From Chinchilla lanigera (lineage: Eukaryota > Chordata > Mammalia > Rodentia > Chinchillidae): a stretch of DNA of 64,000 bases. Position numbers and translations under genes: made by a program. The DNA lies in contig NW_004955402.1 in NCBI RefSeq assembly GCF_000276665.1, positions 5,244,732-5,308,731 on the forward strand. Direction: 5' to 3'. Positions within the stretch are counted from its first letter, which is position 1. Each line of letters begins with the position of its first letter. Below are positions 46,331 to 59,470 of the stretch, one piece after another. The notes beneath the pieces are model-generated. The model was not told the DNA's origin. It searched no databases and saw nothing but the letters and a program-made list of their open reading frames with translations.

Positions 46331-49300
46331 GAAGTTTCCTGTTCTATCACAGTATCGTAGCACCGCATGTTTGAATCCAGCTTTAGTTCTTGAAGAGCAA
46401 GGAAAGTGTTTGAGAGTGACTAAATATTATAAAAAGTCATTTTAATGAAGATAGGTCTTACACAGATTTGGATGCCTACAGAGAAAATATTTTCAGGCTA
46501 CTATCAGAAGACAGGTTTATAACAAAAATAAAGATTTTAACTGGCTCTGGTTTACAGTTCTAGAACCAGGAAGTGCTTTATTCTGTGACATAGAGTATTC
46601 CAATAACCTGAACAGAGGAGTTTGGCTTTATAGACAGGGAAGGTGGAGGAAGCGGAAATAGAGAACAGAAACTGGGCTGCTCACTTCAAAGTTACCTTCC
46701 TTGTGAAGATGAAAATGCCTATTGTACCCACTAAAACTGGTTTGCTTGGAATTTGCCAAAATCACCTCATCTCTTGCTTTCCTGATCTCTCAGGAAGCCA
46801 GGTAAACAACAAAGCTTCAGCTTGGTGATAGCGTGGAACTGCAGCATGAGCAACTCCATTTTTGTTTAGACAACTGGGCCTTATGAGGGGCTCCATCCAA
46901 TCCAATGACTGCTCTAAATTCTATTTAACATGAGTAATTTGCAAAACAGTGTTTCAGCTTTTTATTTCTCTGTTAATTAAGGAAGGTATGTTGTTGCTCA
47001 CCTTTCACAAAAGGATAAATAATGTTATGGAAGAGAGGAGTGGGACAATGAAGAATTTAGACTCTGAAATTGATTATCTGGGTATGAATGCCAGTTCCTC
47101 ACTTGGTATGGAAGGTGATCCATAAGTATTTGTAATTCAGTTGTAAGTTAAAGATATCTGTAGTTCCTGCAATATTGGGTGGTTTGAGTATGAGCCAGTA
47201 TTTGTCTAGTATTACAGTTTATGCACAGCAAATTCTTATTATGTTATCACCATAATTGAAATCATAACCCTTTGTGGACTAAGGTGGCCGTTTTCAGTAA
47301 ATGGATGTTGTATAAGTTGCTAGTTGTATTTGTGTGTCCCCAACAACAAATCTCATATTTTATGGGATCATTTTATTTAATACATTCTGTTTCTGTATTG
47401 CTATAAACTTCTGGAATAGCTCAGTCGTTCCAAAATTATAGTATTTAAATATTTCCACAATAGTCTTTTCCTGCAAAGGCAACTTCAAATTTCTGCAAGT
47501 TCTCATATTCTGCTTTTATGTTGTAAGTATAATATGGCTACCTGGGTACAATTTCCGTTTGCATCTCCTGGGCCCTTACCAGTCTCCTTGTAGGTCACAG
47601 TTCCAGCTCTTACTGATGAGACAACTTCACTCATGTATCAATTATTTGATTCTTCAAAAGTTCAAGCCTGTATCTTGCACTGGAAGAGCAAGATGTTGGA
47701 CCTTTGTCCAGAAACTTGTAGAAATAAACCAAGTCCCAGTAGAATATTCATGAAGAAATGATTTCAAGGGAGATTGTGAGATGTACATAAGGAGATATAA
47801 TATTCTTTATTCAAGACCCAGTGCAGACATCACCTAGTTTTTTAAACTTTTCTTAATTCCCCCAGTCATATCTGTTCCCATATCTGAGGCTGATGGCACT
47901 GTGGGGATGCTCTCCTCATGGCTTTTCCATATTGTAACTGGTCTACTTGCAATTTGAATCCCTTTTTTCTTTCCACTGACCTTGTGGGGCCCTTACTGGC
48001 AGAGAGAAGTAGAGTCCTTTACTCCTCACTTAAGAGGGAATTGAAATTTGAACTCTGTGGTTGAAGCCACTGAGATGTGAGGTTACTTTTACCACAATGT
48101 GTCTGTCTATGCAGAGAGATATGCAGTGGATGGCCAGTATCTGCCCTTCATTAGATTCAGACTTGAGATTTGGAAGGATCTGAGTGTCACTGGAAAAACA
48201 TCCTATTAGAAGTCAGGAAGGAAGTTGTGTGCCTCCATGCATATACATTGTGTGTTAATCGCTGACAAACTCTTGGAAGCTTGACTTCCTCATAGATAAA
48301 ACCAGAGGGCTGCACCAGAGTGATGCCAACCCCCTCTGTTACATTTCTGTGCATATGAATGAATGATAACCACCTCTCAGGTCAAATGTTCACGTTTAAG
48401 AGACTACAGATCACAAGCTATAAGTCAGAAAAGGTCATGGTCAGGTCATGGTCACCACAAATGCAGGGCAGAATCTCTTTCATACTTCACTGCCACATTT
48501 TATAGTTCCTTTGCCAGGACACTTTCCTCTGTGATCTATTTCCAGAATAAAATGAGTTCTGCACAATTATTTTGCTCATCTGAATTATCTGGTAACTAAA
48601 GACTTCCTCTTCCACACCCCACCTTCTAGGCAAATTCACATGGTTGAAACAGGAGGTCTTCAGTTGAGCCTGCATAGTACAAACCATCACTAGAGACAGA
48701 ACAGCTACTGAGAAGAATGAGACTTTGGGTTTAGCTAAATGGACCAGTCTAATCTGGTGGTTTGTCCTTCAGGCAGGTGGTCTAGACAGAATGGAAACAA
48801 ATCTGTAAGTTCAAGGCTGATATGAAAGCCCATGAAATGCAATGCATCTTTACTACATAGTTCTCTGGGTAGTCCAAGACATTTACAGAAGAACGTGGCA
48901 GCTTTTGGAGCGAAGATCAGGACTCCTTCTCAAGCGATGGTTTCACCAAGGAAAAGATCCAGGGACTTGGTCTCTGCTGACCCTCCCCCCATGAGAGAAA
49001 TGCACATCTCACTGGAAGTGATGCTCAGGTTGTGAACTCTTGCAATGGTCTTTGACTTATTCCTTAGGGGACAGCCACATGCAAAAGCAGCTGAGCTGTC
49101 TTCTACCTGCTTGTGTAGAAATGTTTCAGTGTCACAGTGAACATAGGAAATATCACTACAGATCCTAGAATCCTAGAGTGGATGCCAGCTTATCCCTTGA
49201 GTCACCTAAAGACTGACCCCAGCTGGACTGAGTAGTCTTGGTTGGATCCTGGCCTGGGTATTTCTTGCAGCATCCTGGGATTAATCAGCCAGGATTGAAC

Positions 49301-49395
49301 ACCAATGATTGCTCGGAAGTGAGTTCCCATTTCTCTGCTCCCATTTCTCTGCTCTGAGTTACCATTAGGGATAAATATATTTGCATTTTACATTT
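46331..49395. other. Intergenic; nothing recognised
   Basis: About 3 kb with no gene, RNA gene or confident repeat. A short tandem duplication 'aggtcatggtc' occurs at about 48433-48454. Confidence 0.4.
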
Positions 49396-49465
49396 CCTGG
49401 GGATGAAAGCCAGGGCCTTATGCATGCTAGGCAAGTGCTCTATCACAGGGCAGGCTATACACAAG
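49396..49465 (-). mobile_element. Degenerate ID-type SINE, minus strand
   Basis: 'ctggggatgaaagccagggc', 'cttatgcatgctaggcaagt', 'gctctatcaca' matches the ID order with a lost tail. It is older than the 50-51 kb copies. Confidence 0.6.
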
Positions 49466-49935
49466 CTAAAGGCTGCTGAAACCTGAGCTCTGCTCTGTCC
49501 TCAAAGGGAGCTCCCTTTGGAGCAATTTTCTTTCTGGGAGCACAAGACAGAGAGTGCCTGCTTAAGCATAACAGTGTCTCTGTGCCCCAAAACAGCGATG
49601 GCTCATGCCGTGGCCCATGAACTTCAGTGCCTAGAGGCTCATAAGAGACCTGAGACTGCAGCTTGGGGTCCCTGCCTTAGCCCAGTTCCCATGACCGTCT
49701 TCCCACTGTCCACAGGAAGGTTCTGGGGAGTTTGTGAGAGACAGGGCTCGTCGTTTGGTTGCATATAATTTTTAAAGGAGCCTTTATTTTGCTCCCTAGT
49801 AATTTTTAAAAACCTTCTTCCTACATTATTCTATTACAGTGAGGAAAATCCTTTGATAATGGGGTTTATACCTCAGCCTCTTAATTATAGACATATGCTG
49901 GAGTCTGGGAGGAAGAGTAGAGCTCCCTGCCTGTG
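49466..49935. other. Intergenic; nothing recognised
   Basis: No gene or named repeat. Confidence 0.35.
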
Positions 49936-50081
49936 ATAGTCAGGTCTGGCTGCTACCACAGGCTGGGTGGCTTAAATAGCGATGTTTATTTCTCACAGCT
50001 CTGGAAACCGGGAAGTCCAAGATCAAAATGCCGAAGGGCCCCTCCTTGGTTTGCAGATGGTGATCTTCTCACTGTGCCCAT

Positions 50082-50112
<31 letters not shown>

Positions 50113-50226
50113 GTGGTTTTTCTCCGGTACCAGGAACTGAACTCACGACCTTGCGCTTGCCAGGCAGGCGCTTTTAGCCGCTGAGCTAAATCCCCAGCCC
50201 TTCACTGTGCCCATTCTTGGTGGAGT
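49936..50226 (-). mobile_element. MLT1-type LTR fragment, minus strand, split by a SINE
   Basis: 'ctgctaccacaggctgggtg', 'tttatttctcacagctctgg', 'ccgggaagtccaagatcaaa', 'ttggtttgcagatggtgatc', 'ttctcactgtgcccattctt'. The SINE at 50086-50201 interrupts it. Confidence 0.85.
50086..50201 (-). mobile_element. Young ID-type SINE, minus strand, exact 17-bp duplication
   Basis: T-run of about 28, 'ttctccggtaccaggaactg', 'aactcacgaccttgcgcttg', 'ccaggcaggcgcttttagcc', 'gctgagctaaatccccagcc'. The exact duplication 'tcactgtgcccattctt' is at 50069-50085 and 50202-50218. Confidence 0.95.
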
Positions 50227-50235
50227 TTAGGATGT

Positions 50236-50647
50236 GACTGGGGTCCTACCCAGAGCAGTGATGTTGAGGTAATGGAACCTTTAAGAGATGGCCCAGTGGA
50301 AGGTGATGAGGTCTCTGGGAGGTGCCACTATCATGAAAAGGGGTATGTCGGTCTCACAGAGTGTGTTGGGTCTGGCAGAAATGAATTAATTCCCAGGAGA
50401 ATGGGTTGGCATAAGAAAAGAGCCTGGATCCTCTTGGCTTTTTGTTTCCTGTCTCACCATGTGGTCTTTCCCTCTCACCCATGCTCCCACCATGAGCCAT
50501 CCGCCATGTAATGTGGCCACAGAACCTTCACGAGAGCCAATAAGATGTTGGTATCATACTCTTGAACCTCCATAACTTTGATCTAAATAAGTCTGCTGTA
50601 TAAACCATTGAGTGCTTCATTATAAAAACAGAAAATGGACCAAGACA
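50236..50647 (+). mobile_element. MST-like MaLR LTR, plus strand
   Basis: 'gaacctttaagagatggccc', 'agtggaaggtgatgaggtct', 'ctgtctcaccatgtggtctt', and end 'gaaaatggaccaagaca'. The left limit is approximate. Confidence 0.75.
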
Positions 50648-50689
50648 TGTAGTCAAGAATAGAAAGGTAGGAAGCAAGCTCTTTTTGTC

Positions 50690-50821
50690 TCCTCTTGTAA
50701 AATTACTAATCTCAGCACAAGACCTCCACCTCCATGGCCTATCACCTCTTAATACCATCTCATTTAGGGTTCAAGTTTCAACCTATGGGTTTGGAATATA
50801 CCACATGTAATCCATAACACT
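50690..50821 (-). mobile_element. MaLR LTR end fragment, minus strand
   Basis: 'catctcatttagggttcaag', 'tttcaacctatgggtttgg', and end 'catgtaatccataaca', the antisense MST/THE1 5' end. About 650 bp beyond it may be MaLR interior, which I cannot confirm. Confidence 0.55.
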
Positions 50822-51547
50822 GCCCAAGGACTGGCGGTCCCCAAATCTCATTCACGTCCTCCAGCATTCCGGGCACAATCACATGTCTTGGTGCTTCACC
50901 AAGGAAGTCAACTGCAACTCTGTTCCCATGATTGGAGAGTTTGGAGGCTACTCAGGTCTCCTCTGGTTATACGAGCAAGTATGCTTATTGAACATTCTCC
51001 TCTGGTTAGAGGCTAATTGAGCCCTTTAAAGATATTCAGATTTAGTCTCCACAAGAGCCTTCATGGGACATTTTATGGTCAAGAAGGAAGATGTGGATCA
51101 GAGAGTTTTGTTGGTTTATGCAAGGATGTTAGGAGGCAGCCAAGGGGACCACACACTGAGTACTGCTGGTGCCCCCTCACGGGACCAGGTCTGTTGGTGC
51201 CTGAGTACTGCTGGTGCCTCACATCCACAGTAAGGTGCATGATGTGGAACAGTGCAACAATCTGTGCACAGTCGTGCATTGCACTTTGGGGTGCAAAGAG
51301 AAGTATTCAGGCTTTGGGGATGAAAGGGACTCACTGGGTGGTGCCTTCCATTTGCTTCTGACTTTAGGGCAGTCAACAGGATTACTTGTTTCCCCTGGAG
51401 ACTGCAGCATTCCCCAAAGAAGTGGGGAGAGGGTAGAAGGCAATCGCTGCACTGTGATATTTCTTGTAAATGAGAAGCCTTTGGAGATAGGTGCTTGGGA
51501 ATTTCATAAAGGAAAATCAAATTCAAAAAGACTACACTCTAAGCCTT
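50822..51547. other. Intergenic or possible retroelement interior
   Basis: Contains a direct repeat, 'ctgagtactgctggtgcc', at about 51156-51173 and 51200-51217. Open frames here are 66-145 codons and carry no motif. Confidence 0.35.
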
Positions 51548-51564
51548 TGACCATCTCACTCATT

Positions 51565-51668
51565 TTTTTTGTTTGTTTGTTTTGGTTTTTCTCCGGTACC
51601 GGGAACCGAACTCACAACCTTGCGCTTGCCAGGCAGGCGCTTTGCCGCTGAGCTAAATCCCCATCCCC
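51565..51668 (-). mobile_element. Young ID-type SINE, minus strand, exact 17-bp duplication
   Basis: 'ttctccggtaccgggaaccg', 'aactcacaaccttgcgcttg', 'ccaggcaggcgctttgccgc', 'tgagctaaatccccatccc'. The exact duplication 'tgaccatctcactcatt' is at 51548-51564 and 51669-51685. Confidence 0.95.
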
Positions 51669-51685
51669 TGACCATCTCACTCATT

Positions 51686-54041
51686 AAGGGTGATGATGGA
51701 AGGAACCCAATTCCACCAACATCCTATGGCATTTGGGATCAAGTCCCTAGTGGATGACTGCGGAGTAGGGCAGGGAGGGGCTGGCCATCTTTGAAAAGTG
51801 GGTCCATGCATCTCATGGGCCTCGTGGGGCTGCTCCAAATGCCCTGTGGAAAGTGAGGCATTCTAACTTCCTTTAAAACAATTCTCTGCAGTGTAAGAAG
51901 AGGAAAGTCATATTAAAAACATATTAGAAGGAAAACACGACTTTGTCTCTAAAGAAACCTTATACATACTTCATGCAAGAGGAAATGTGGGGCTGTGGCT
52001 CATAGGGAGGAGGCTGAACAGTGGCCAGGAGAACTGACCTTTACTAATTAGAAACCAAAGCAACAGCATTCAACCTCCCAGCCCTCTCTGGTCTAGCACA
52101 TCATCTTCTCTGTTCCCCCTGGCATCATGGCTTAGTCCTGCTGCTACACAGGGCCCAGGGCCTTTTGACTTGGGCAGTTTAGGGGTGTGAAGGTGCAGCT
52201 TTTGCTCTCCACAGTTCTCTAAGCACTGATTGCATAATCAACAGAAGACTAATGAATGCCAACGTGAATGCCATGGCCTCCTCTCAAAGAGTAGCCTTCT
52301 GGGAGCCTGGGTAGTGCAAGGAGAGCTAAGAACACCATGACACCTGCTGCTCCTTTCCAGAGCCTCCTTGGGAGGTGTAAGGTGGATGGTGTTGGACACT
52401 GCACAGGGTAGAACCCTGAATCTCTGAGCAGAGTTTGCACTGAATTGTGGAGAGTTTTTCCATTCAACCCCACACAGATGCTTCCAGGGACACAAGTGGC
52501 CAACACCTACCCTGGAGTTCTCCTGCAAAAGACTGCTGTGAGGGGCCAGAAGGTATTCGCAGAGAATGACTGAGCCATTCTGGGTTCATCCACTGTGTCA
52601 GAGAACCAGACCTTCTGCACACTCAGTCCCAAAGTGTCACACGCTCTGGGAGAGTAGGAGCTCAGTCACTGCACCTACTGGCTCAGAGATCCCTGGGCAG
52701 GAGCTTCTCAGGAAGAGGCAGTGCCTGGGACTACTCAACTGTAGGCTTTCTGCACCTCAGGAGGCTCTGGGGACCAACCAGAGTGGTTTCCACCAGCAGA
52801 GGAGTCCATGATCTCAGAGCACTGGATGTTGACAAGTTCTTTCTCATCCCTATAAAGATACCTCTTTTTAAAATTTTCTCTCCAGAGGGAATATTACATA
52901 AGGGTATTATCATCAAAAAATATTTAAACAGTTGTTGAAGATGAAAAATGAACTGAAATGGACTTTATACAAATGTCAGCTCACCGTCATGGACTGTCCC
53001 TCAGCCCTGTCCAGCAGGGCGTTGTCCAAATATCACCTGGCTCCAAGCATGACCCATCCTATGAGATCACATATTAACATTGAAGGAGGCTTTCAACTTT
53101 AGTTTCTCTCCATTTCAAGATCAAATGGCCCTGGAGAAAGACAGAAACACTGTTAGAGAACCCAAGGGCTACCAGATTATCCTTCCTTCCTGAGGACAAT
53201 AACTGGATCTTTGAGACATCAGGGACATCCTAAAGGAAGGAGTGAAAAGGTAGAGTCGTGATGTTGGAATGACCTTGAGATGCCAAGACCTCTGCTTGTC
53301 ACTGTTGAGGTTCCTTGTCAAGAGTGGGCTTGAGTGCCTTTGTAGATAGGCACCTACTGGCGTTCCACAGGTACTGACCCCTCCCCAAAGAGTCCAACCA
53401 CCAGACACCTCTTACTGAAAGGATGTACAAGTCCTTAGGGGCTGGGAGATGATGCATAGACTCAAATTTTCTAATCAGAGCTAATCCCTCCAGGCATATA
53501 GCATTTGATACATCAAAGGCCTAATATTTGATACATCAAAGGCCGTCTCAGTAATTCTTTTGAGAAATCAAAAAACTATGCTAATGAATGTATGAGCTCT
53601 GTGGTTTTAAATTAGGACTTTTTTTTTCTGGCTTGGGATAAACTTTTTACAACATCATTTGATTGATGCATGATCTGCAGATGTACTAAGATTTAGGAGG
53701 ATCCAAGAGAACCAGTTGCTCCAAAATACCTTCCTGACTTGCTTGCCACCGCACCATAATAACTCTTACAGGTCAAAGATTTAAGGGTTCCATTAAGCTA
53801 TATGCTGCCCGAGACAAAGGATAAAGCACACAATTGCCCATTACTACAGTAGGATTGACTCATGTGTCCAGTTAGCATGTCCCTCTCTTCAGTTGCACTA
53901 AAGGATAGGGACCCACAACAGATACTTTTGATGGGGTTTACTTAGGCCTTTTGCTCCTTGGTGTGAGAAGAAAACTCCCAAAGGGAAAGGAAGAAAGGAT
54001 TCCAGAAGTGCATGGGATCACAGAAGAACGTGGGTCCTGAT
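51686..54041. other. Intergenic; nothing recognised apart from a short duplication
   Basis: A 19-base direct repeat, atttgatacatcaaaggcc, lies at 53503-53521 and 53526-53544. No gene or confident repeat. Confidence 0.4.
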
Positions 54042-54368
54042 CATGATGGTTACTCTTGTCAACTGGCTCTAGCAGTTCCTAGGATACTAATAAAGCACAC
54101 TCTGGGCTGTGTCTGTGTGTCCTGGGCCCTTGCCCCTGGGGACTATATCTGGTCCCTGGTCCCTACAGCTAGGGCCCTTCCCCTGCTCTCATTTTCTAGC
54201 CGCTATGAGAGGAGCAGCTTTCCTCCACTGTGCATTTCCGCCATGATGCCCCTGCCTTGAATCCAGCTGACTGTGGCCTGAAACCTCTGAAACCGTGAGC
54301 CCAGACTTTCCTCCTTTAAGCTGCGTGTGTCAGGTATTTGGCCACAGCAGGGCAGAACTGGCCAGCAC
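54042..54368 (+). mobile_element. ERVL-type LTR, plus strand
   Basis: Starts 'tgatggttactcttgtcaac'. It has 'tgtggcctgaaacctctgaa', 'cctttaagctgcgtgtgtca', 'ggtatttggccacagca' and ends 'gaactggccagca'. These are typical of ERVL LTRs. Confidence 0.7.
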
Positions 54369-55324
54369 CCTCAGGACACCATTCACAGAACTCTTGATTT
54401 GGATCCTCCAAGAGAAATAAGGCTTGGAAGGAGACCTACCTCTTCTCCACCCTTTCCAGACACCAAGCTGGGTGATGATCTCTAACACCCCTGGGCTTCC
54501 TCTGTACCTTGTGTGAACTCCGTGCAACTCTAGTTCTGTGATTTCACTTTCTTTTTTTCCCGTGACTGCCCTCTGATCTTCTGCTGCCTGAACCAGTAGG
54601 GAAAAGTGTCCTGGGCCAGTGTGTGTCCCAGAGTAATCACTCAAGTCTATTGATGAACAAATTAAAATCCAGTTAATTTCATGAGCCTACATCAAATCTG
54701 GGCCATTTTGGTCTTCCTTCCATGTCATCCTGAATTGAGTGCCATCTTCTCTTTGCTGATGAGCACTTCTCAGCCAGCCTTCTGCTTCTGTGTAACATGT
54801 GCATGCATTTACTGAATTATCCCTCTGGAGAGGATAAAAAGCAAAAAGATGCCTCTTTGAATATATAAAGCATGCAAGCCTAGCATATACAGGGTGGATT
54901 TCAGCACCAGGGTGGATTTCAGCCCACATGCTTCCCTGGGTGGGTGCTTTGGGACAGGTCCACATTGTGAATTCACTACATTACCTGAATCAGTCATGAT
55001 CCCCACTGCATAAGGTGTGTGTGCCTAAATCAGTCATGATCCCCACTGCAGATAGCATACATAGCCTGAGCAAGCTCAACTGCTGCCTTGATTCATATAT
55101 TGGACCACATTCAATTTAACATGGACTTCTCAAGAGTTTTACATGCATGCTTGAAAATACATGTATTAAAGACTCTGCAATAAGATGGAGTCATCTTCTG
55201 GTGTTCACAGAGAACTGGTTCTAGGGGCTCCACACATACTAACATCCACAGAACCTCAAGTCCTTTGTGAAATGATGTTGCATTTGTACAACACCTGTGC
55301 ATAACTTTTATATTTTAAATCATT
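54369..55324. other. Intergenic with short tandem duplications
   Basis: A 23-base segment starting aatcagtcatgatccccact occurs at 54988-55010 and 55028-55050. 'cagggtggatttcagc' is also doubled near 54890-54923. Nothing else recognised. Confidence 0.5.
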
Positions 55325-55455
55325 TCTAGATTGTTTGTAATACCGAATATAAAGTAAGTGTTCTGTGAATAATTTTTATACTGTGTGACTCAGGAAATAA
55401 TGACAAGAAAGAAGTTTGAACATGTTCAATACACGCACAGTTTTTGCCACAAAGT
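55325..55455 (+). mobile_element. Tigger (MER2-like) internal fragment
   Basis: 'gattgtttgtaataccgaat', 'aggaaataatgacaagaaag', 'gaacatgttcaatacacgca' match the MER2 interior in order. Both ends are lost. Confidence 0.7.
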
Positions 55456-58400
55456 TTGATCTAGTAGAGTCTGTGAAAGAAAAACCTGAGGATACGGAGA
55501 GCCAGGTGTATTCTGCATGTGAACCTATGAAAAGAAGTGGATTGGTATAAAAAAAAAAAGTGCTGTGGCCCTTCCAGTTGGCAGGACTCACCCCTACATA
55601 CACACCCCCACCAGCTCAGGGTTACACCACAGCTGCAGAGGATCACAGATGCTACTTAGTGCTGGTTTTCATTGAAAGCACTGTCATGAGCATACTAAGT
55701 CCTAGCAAAGACAACTCTGCTGTAGAAGCATCGGGAGGTAGGTGAGAAGCATAATTCTCCACTTAACTTCTACTGAAGTACAGACAAAGAGCCCAGAAGG
55801 ATCCCAGCCTGGATCTTGTGAATGTGGAAAAGCTTGGTTCTCAAAGCTCACTCACTCCATGCCTCTTTGACTTCAGGGCACTTTAAGAGTCTCAGAAGCT
55901 CACTGCATGCAGAATGTGTCAAAACCATGAAGACCTTTGATGGAGACTACTACGAAGCAAATCTGAGCAGTACTTAAATTAATCAATTGGCTTTTCATGC
56001 TCACTTGTGAGTCTGTCCAAGGCCTAGGCTCCTTCTCTGGAGGTGGGTGGTGGACTCATAGTAAGTGAACCTCTGTGAGTCACTAATCCCTACTAGAACC
56101 TGTAATGGTGGATGAAGCCAGAAAGCTTCAAAGGACAAGACAAGATCACAGCCAAGGACACCTGGATCAGATCTCACCTAGATGAAGACTATAGCCTCAG
56201 GCATCTCATTCTTCAGTGGACTAAATTCATACCTTACTTAGAGAAGTCCTTGAGTGGTTCTGCCCTTCTTGAGTACTCCCCTCCCTTCTTCTGATAACCA
56301 AATAAATATGGGTAACCCAGAGAAGGTCGTGGTCTTAGCCCTGGGAGAATCTTGAATTATGTGAGAGGGCTTTGATCCTCCTGGAGCCCTAAAATCCTTC
56401 CATTTGCCTCTTTTTATTTAACCTTCACCATACACTCATTCAGGAGATTACTGACCTGATCAGCCTACAATAATTAATAGATATTATTAACCCCATAGAC
56501 CTTGACCTGGGCTCCCAAAGAGGAGCTCTGCTGTTGAATTTCTGCAAAAGTGACACATTTTACTTTTCTTAACGTGATGCTTATTTCTTATTCCAGTAGA
56601 TTCTTTTGCACATAGTAATGTATTTGATCCATTATCATTTAAATGTGTTGCTTCCATTTCTGTCCTCGTCCTGATAGTTTATAGAGGCAAAGAACTGGCT
56701 ACCAAGTGTATCTCTGAAGAGCGGAAAGTGTTCTTTATCAATGCACCCTCCCTTCCCCTTAGTACATTGAACACTCTGCCTTTCATTTCTTGGTCCTGGC
56801 CAGTGCTGTCTATTTGCAGTCCCAACCCCATTCAAAACAACACATTTGCCACATATCTATCCTCAGCCCTCCACAAGCTTTAATCATAGCTCTCCTGCTG
56901 CATGAAAGGCCTTCTCCCTGTTCTCTCAAGTGACATAAAGCTAAGAATTCGATTTGAAGTTCACTCTGTGGAAAGCAAGGACAGACAGTGGAAAACATTT
57001 CTCATTTATTTTTCCTAATAGGACCTGCAGAGGCTTGGGGTGGTGGCACGCACTGAGTCAACACAAAACTTCTGGCTTGCCTATGCTGAGTAGTTTATTT
57101 GAGCAATCAGAATTATTCCACAGCCCATTTAGAAACTCCAAGGGCCCAGAAGTGACTTTAAAAATTAGCCAAGAGCACTGAACTTGAAAATGGAATGGTT
57201 CTACAGAACTGGCTATTGCTGACATATTGAATGGCTTATGTCAAACAGAAGTTTCAAGAATTTCATGGTCACTATTTTTCTTAGCATTTTGTCTTAAAAG
57301 GAGGGGTATGTGTATTGCTAAATCCCCATGCTTTTATTTCAAAAATATGCACCAGTGGTTGCATTCACTTAATTGCTCCAAAATGATTAAAGAATAACTG
57401 TGAAATTGACTGACCATTGGTCAATAAAATTTCTTACATAATCAGATTCATTGATCACCATCCTCTCTGTTAGACCAACAAAATGAAAGCTTCAGTCATA
57501 AGAAGAAAAAACTTTGGTTTGACACATTTTTCTTTATTGTTGCTGGACCCTGCTAATCTTACTGTTTAATTGATTAATCCCAACTGACATTGACAATTGA
57601 TGCTAAGTGACAGATGGAGTCACAGAAACATAAAGAAATCCTCCCTGGAGCAGCTCTTTATAAAGCAGATTGATGGGCAAGAGAACACAGTGTTTAGTCG
57701 AGCACCATCCTCTAATTCACTGGTCTACGAAATTATTTTCTGTTCCCTGAAGTTGCCACCTATATATCCCATTGACAACTTACTGCCATCTAGGTGGGTG
57801 CAAAGACAGTAACTGAGACCTGGAGTTTTATAATATTAAGTATCTAATTTTTCTTGCTTTCTACACAATAATTCATTTGTTCACAACCACAATATACAGC
57901 TTCCTGATACCTGTCTTGTTAAGTGTGAACTCTGCCAACGTGCCATGCAGACAGTGAGCAGAGAGGATTGTGCCCAGGGGTACTGGGAAAATATATCTGC
58001 ATCCAGCTAGAAGGATCCTCATTTTGCAAATCACCCTCAGTCTTGATCCAAGCAAGGACCACACTGAGCCGTCCTCTTTGGAATCAGTGTTTGCTGCAGT
58101 TTGGAGCCTGTTGAACAGGAGTGTCTTAAGTTCTTCAGTTTCATTCAGAATCTACAAAGCCACACTGGGACAGAAAAGAAAACCAAGTCCACTTGGCTGC
58201 CGTCATACACTATCACATGTGGTCCTATAGACTGTATTGCTTTCCAGGGGACTATGAGGAAATCGCAGACCAGTGGGGATCTGTTTACTTGGGAAGATCA
58301 CGTGGGACCCAACCAGGGCTGGCCGATCATACAGAAGACTTTAAAACCCAGGCAGGAAAGTGGAGCTTTGCACATAGTACGTGATGAAGGGCGGCCCTGG

Positions 58401-59119
58401 GGGTCATAACCACTGTCAGTGAGACAGGAGGAGGGGGAGCAAGGCAGAGCCAGCACCTGGACAGTGGTTCCCAAAGTGCTCATCTGGGGTATTTTGATGG
58501 AGCCTACCAGGTACTCTGAATTTTTGCTGTGAGAAGCCCATCAGCTGCCTTCTGTCATGCTCACCTTAGATTTCCAGTCTGAACCACAGTATGGTTTTCA
58601 CTGAGAAAAGCCAGAGGCCAGGGCTTGCTGTCCCACTCACTGCCCCGATCCTCCCCTTAGTGGTCTTTGGGTCTCTGCTTCTCATCTGCCAAGCGACAAC
58701 TGCCTGCTGTCACTGTGGCTGTGGGAAGGTGGCTTCCCGTGCTTGCACCTAGATTTCAGGCTTTCATTCTAATGCCTGCGTGATTCTGTTTAAAACGATT
58801 AGTCCAAAATTTGCCTGCGACCTGTACACACAATCTCCTGAGCAAAGCCTCCTCCCTGTGATGTAGGCAGTCATGCACATAGGCAGATGGGAGGGGCTGT
58901 TGTCTGGGATTTAGAGAGAGCTAGAGCTGCCTGTTCTCAAGTATTATACAAATTCCCCAACCTACAGCATCTCATAAAGGCTTAATGAAATGTGAAGATG
59001 TTACTTCCCCAAGTAACTCAAGTTTACTAATGCACAAGCAAGGATTAGATTTTCTGATTTTAAAGTATCTCTCTTTTTTTCAAAGGCAGCATTCTCAAAT
59101 ACTGGAACATGCTTCACTC
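55456..59119. other. Intergenic; nothing recognised
   Basis: About 3.7 kb without gene or confident repeat. 'gcttggggtggtggcacgca' at about 57033-57052 looks like a very short B1 5' end. Confidence 0.35.
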
Positions 59120-59212
59120 TTCTTTTTGGTGAAATGCCGAGCATACAAGCAAGGGCTTTATGTATGCCAGGCAAGCACCCTCTCACCAAGCTACAGTCAC
59201 AGCCTTTGAACG
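59120..59212 (-). mobile_element. Diverged ID-type SINE, minus strand
   Basis: 'gaaatgccgagcatacaagc', 'aagggctttatgtatgccag', 'gcaagcaccctctcaccaag', 'ctacagtcacagcc' in ID antisense order, with several substitutions. Confidence 0.65.
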
Positions 59213-59329
59213 TGCCCTTTGAACCAGTTGTTTGAAGTAGGGGAGAAGGCGAGAAAAGGCCCAGCACTCAAGACTGTAAGTAGAAAGGCGAGTAGAGGAT
59301 CAGCTGAGCATGTTCTGCATGGCAGGTGC

Positions 59330-59470
59330 ATAAAAGCATCTTAGCTAATCTTCCTAACATGAGGAAGTTTCCAGCATCCTCATCTTTCAGATAAGGAAAC
59401 TAAGGCTCAGGGATCATAAATAGTTCTAATAAGTAGGAGCAAGACAAAGAGTGAAGCTTGTGCTTTAAAG
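59330..59470 (-). repeat. MIR SINE relic, minus strand
   Basis: 'cttagctaatcttcctaaca', 'atcctcatctttcagataag', 'gaaactaaggctcagggatc' follow the MIR reverse complement. Confidence 0.75.

Noticed and set aside
51168..51182. Third CTCF-like site ('gccccctcacggg')
   Set aside because: It fails several core positions on both strands.
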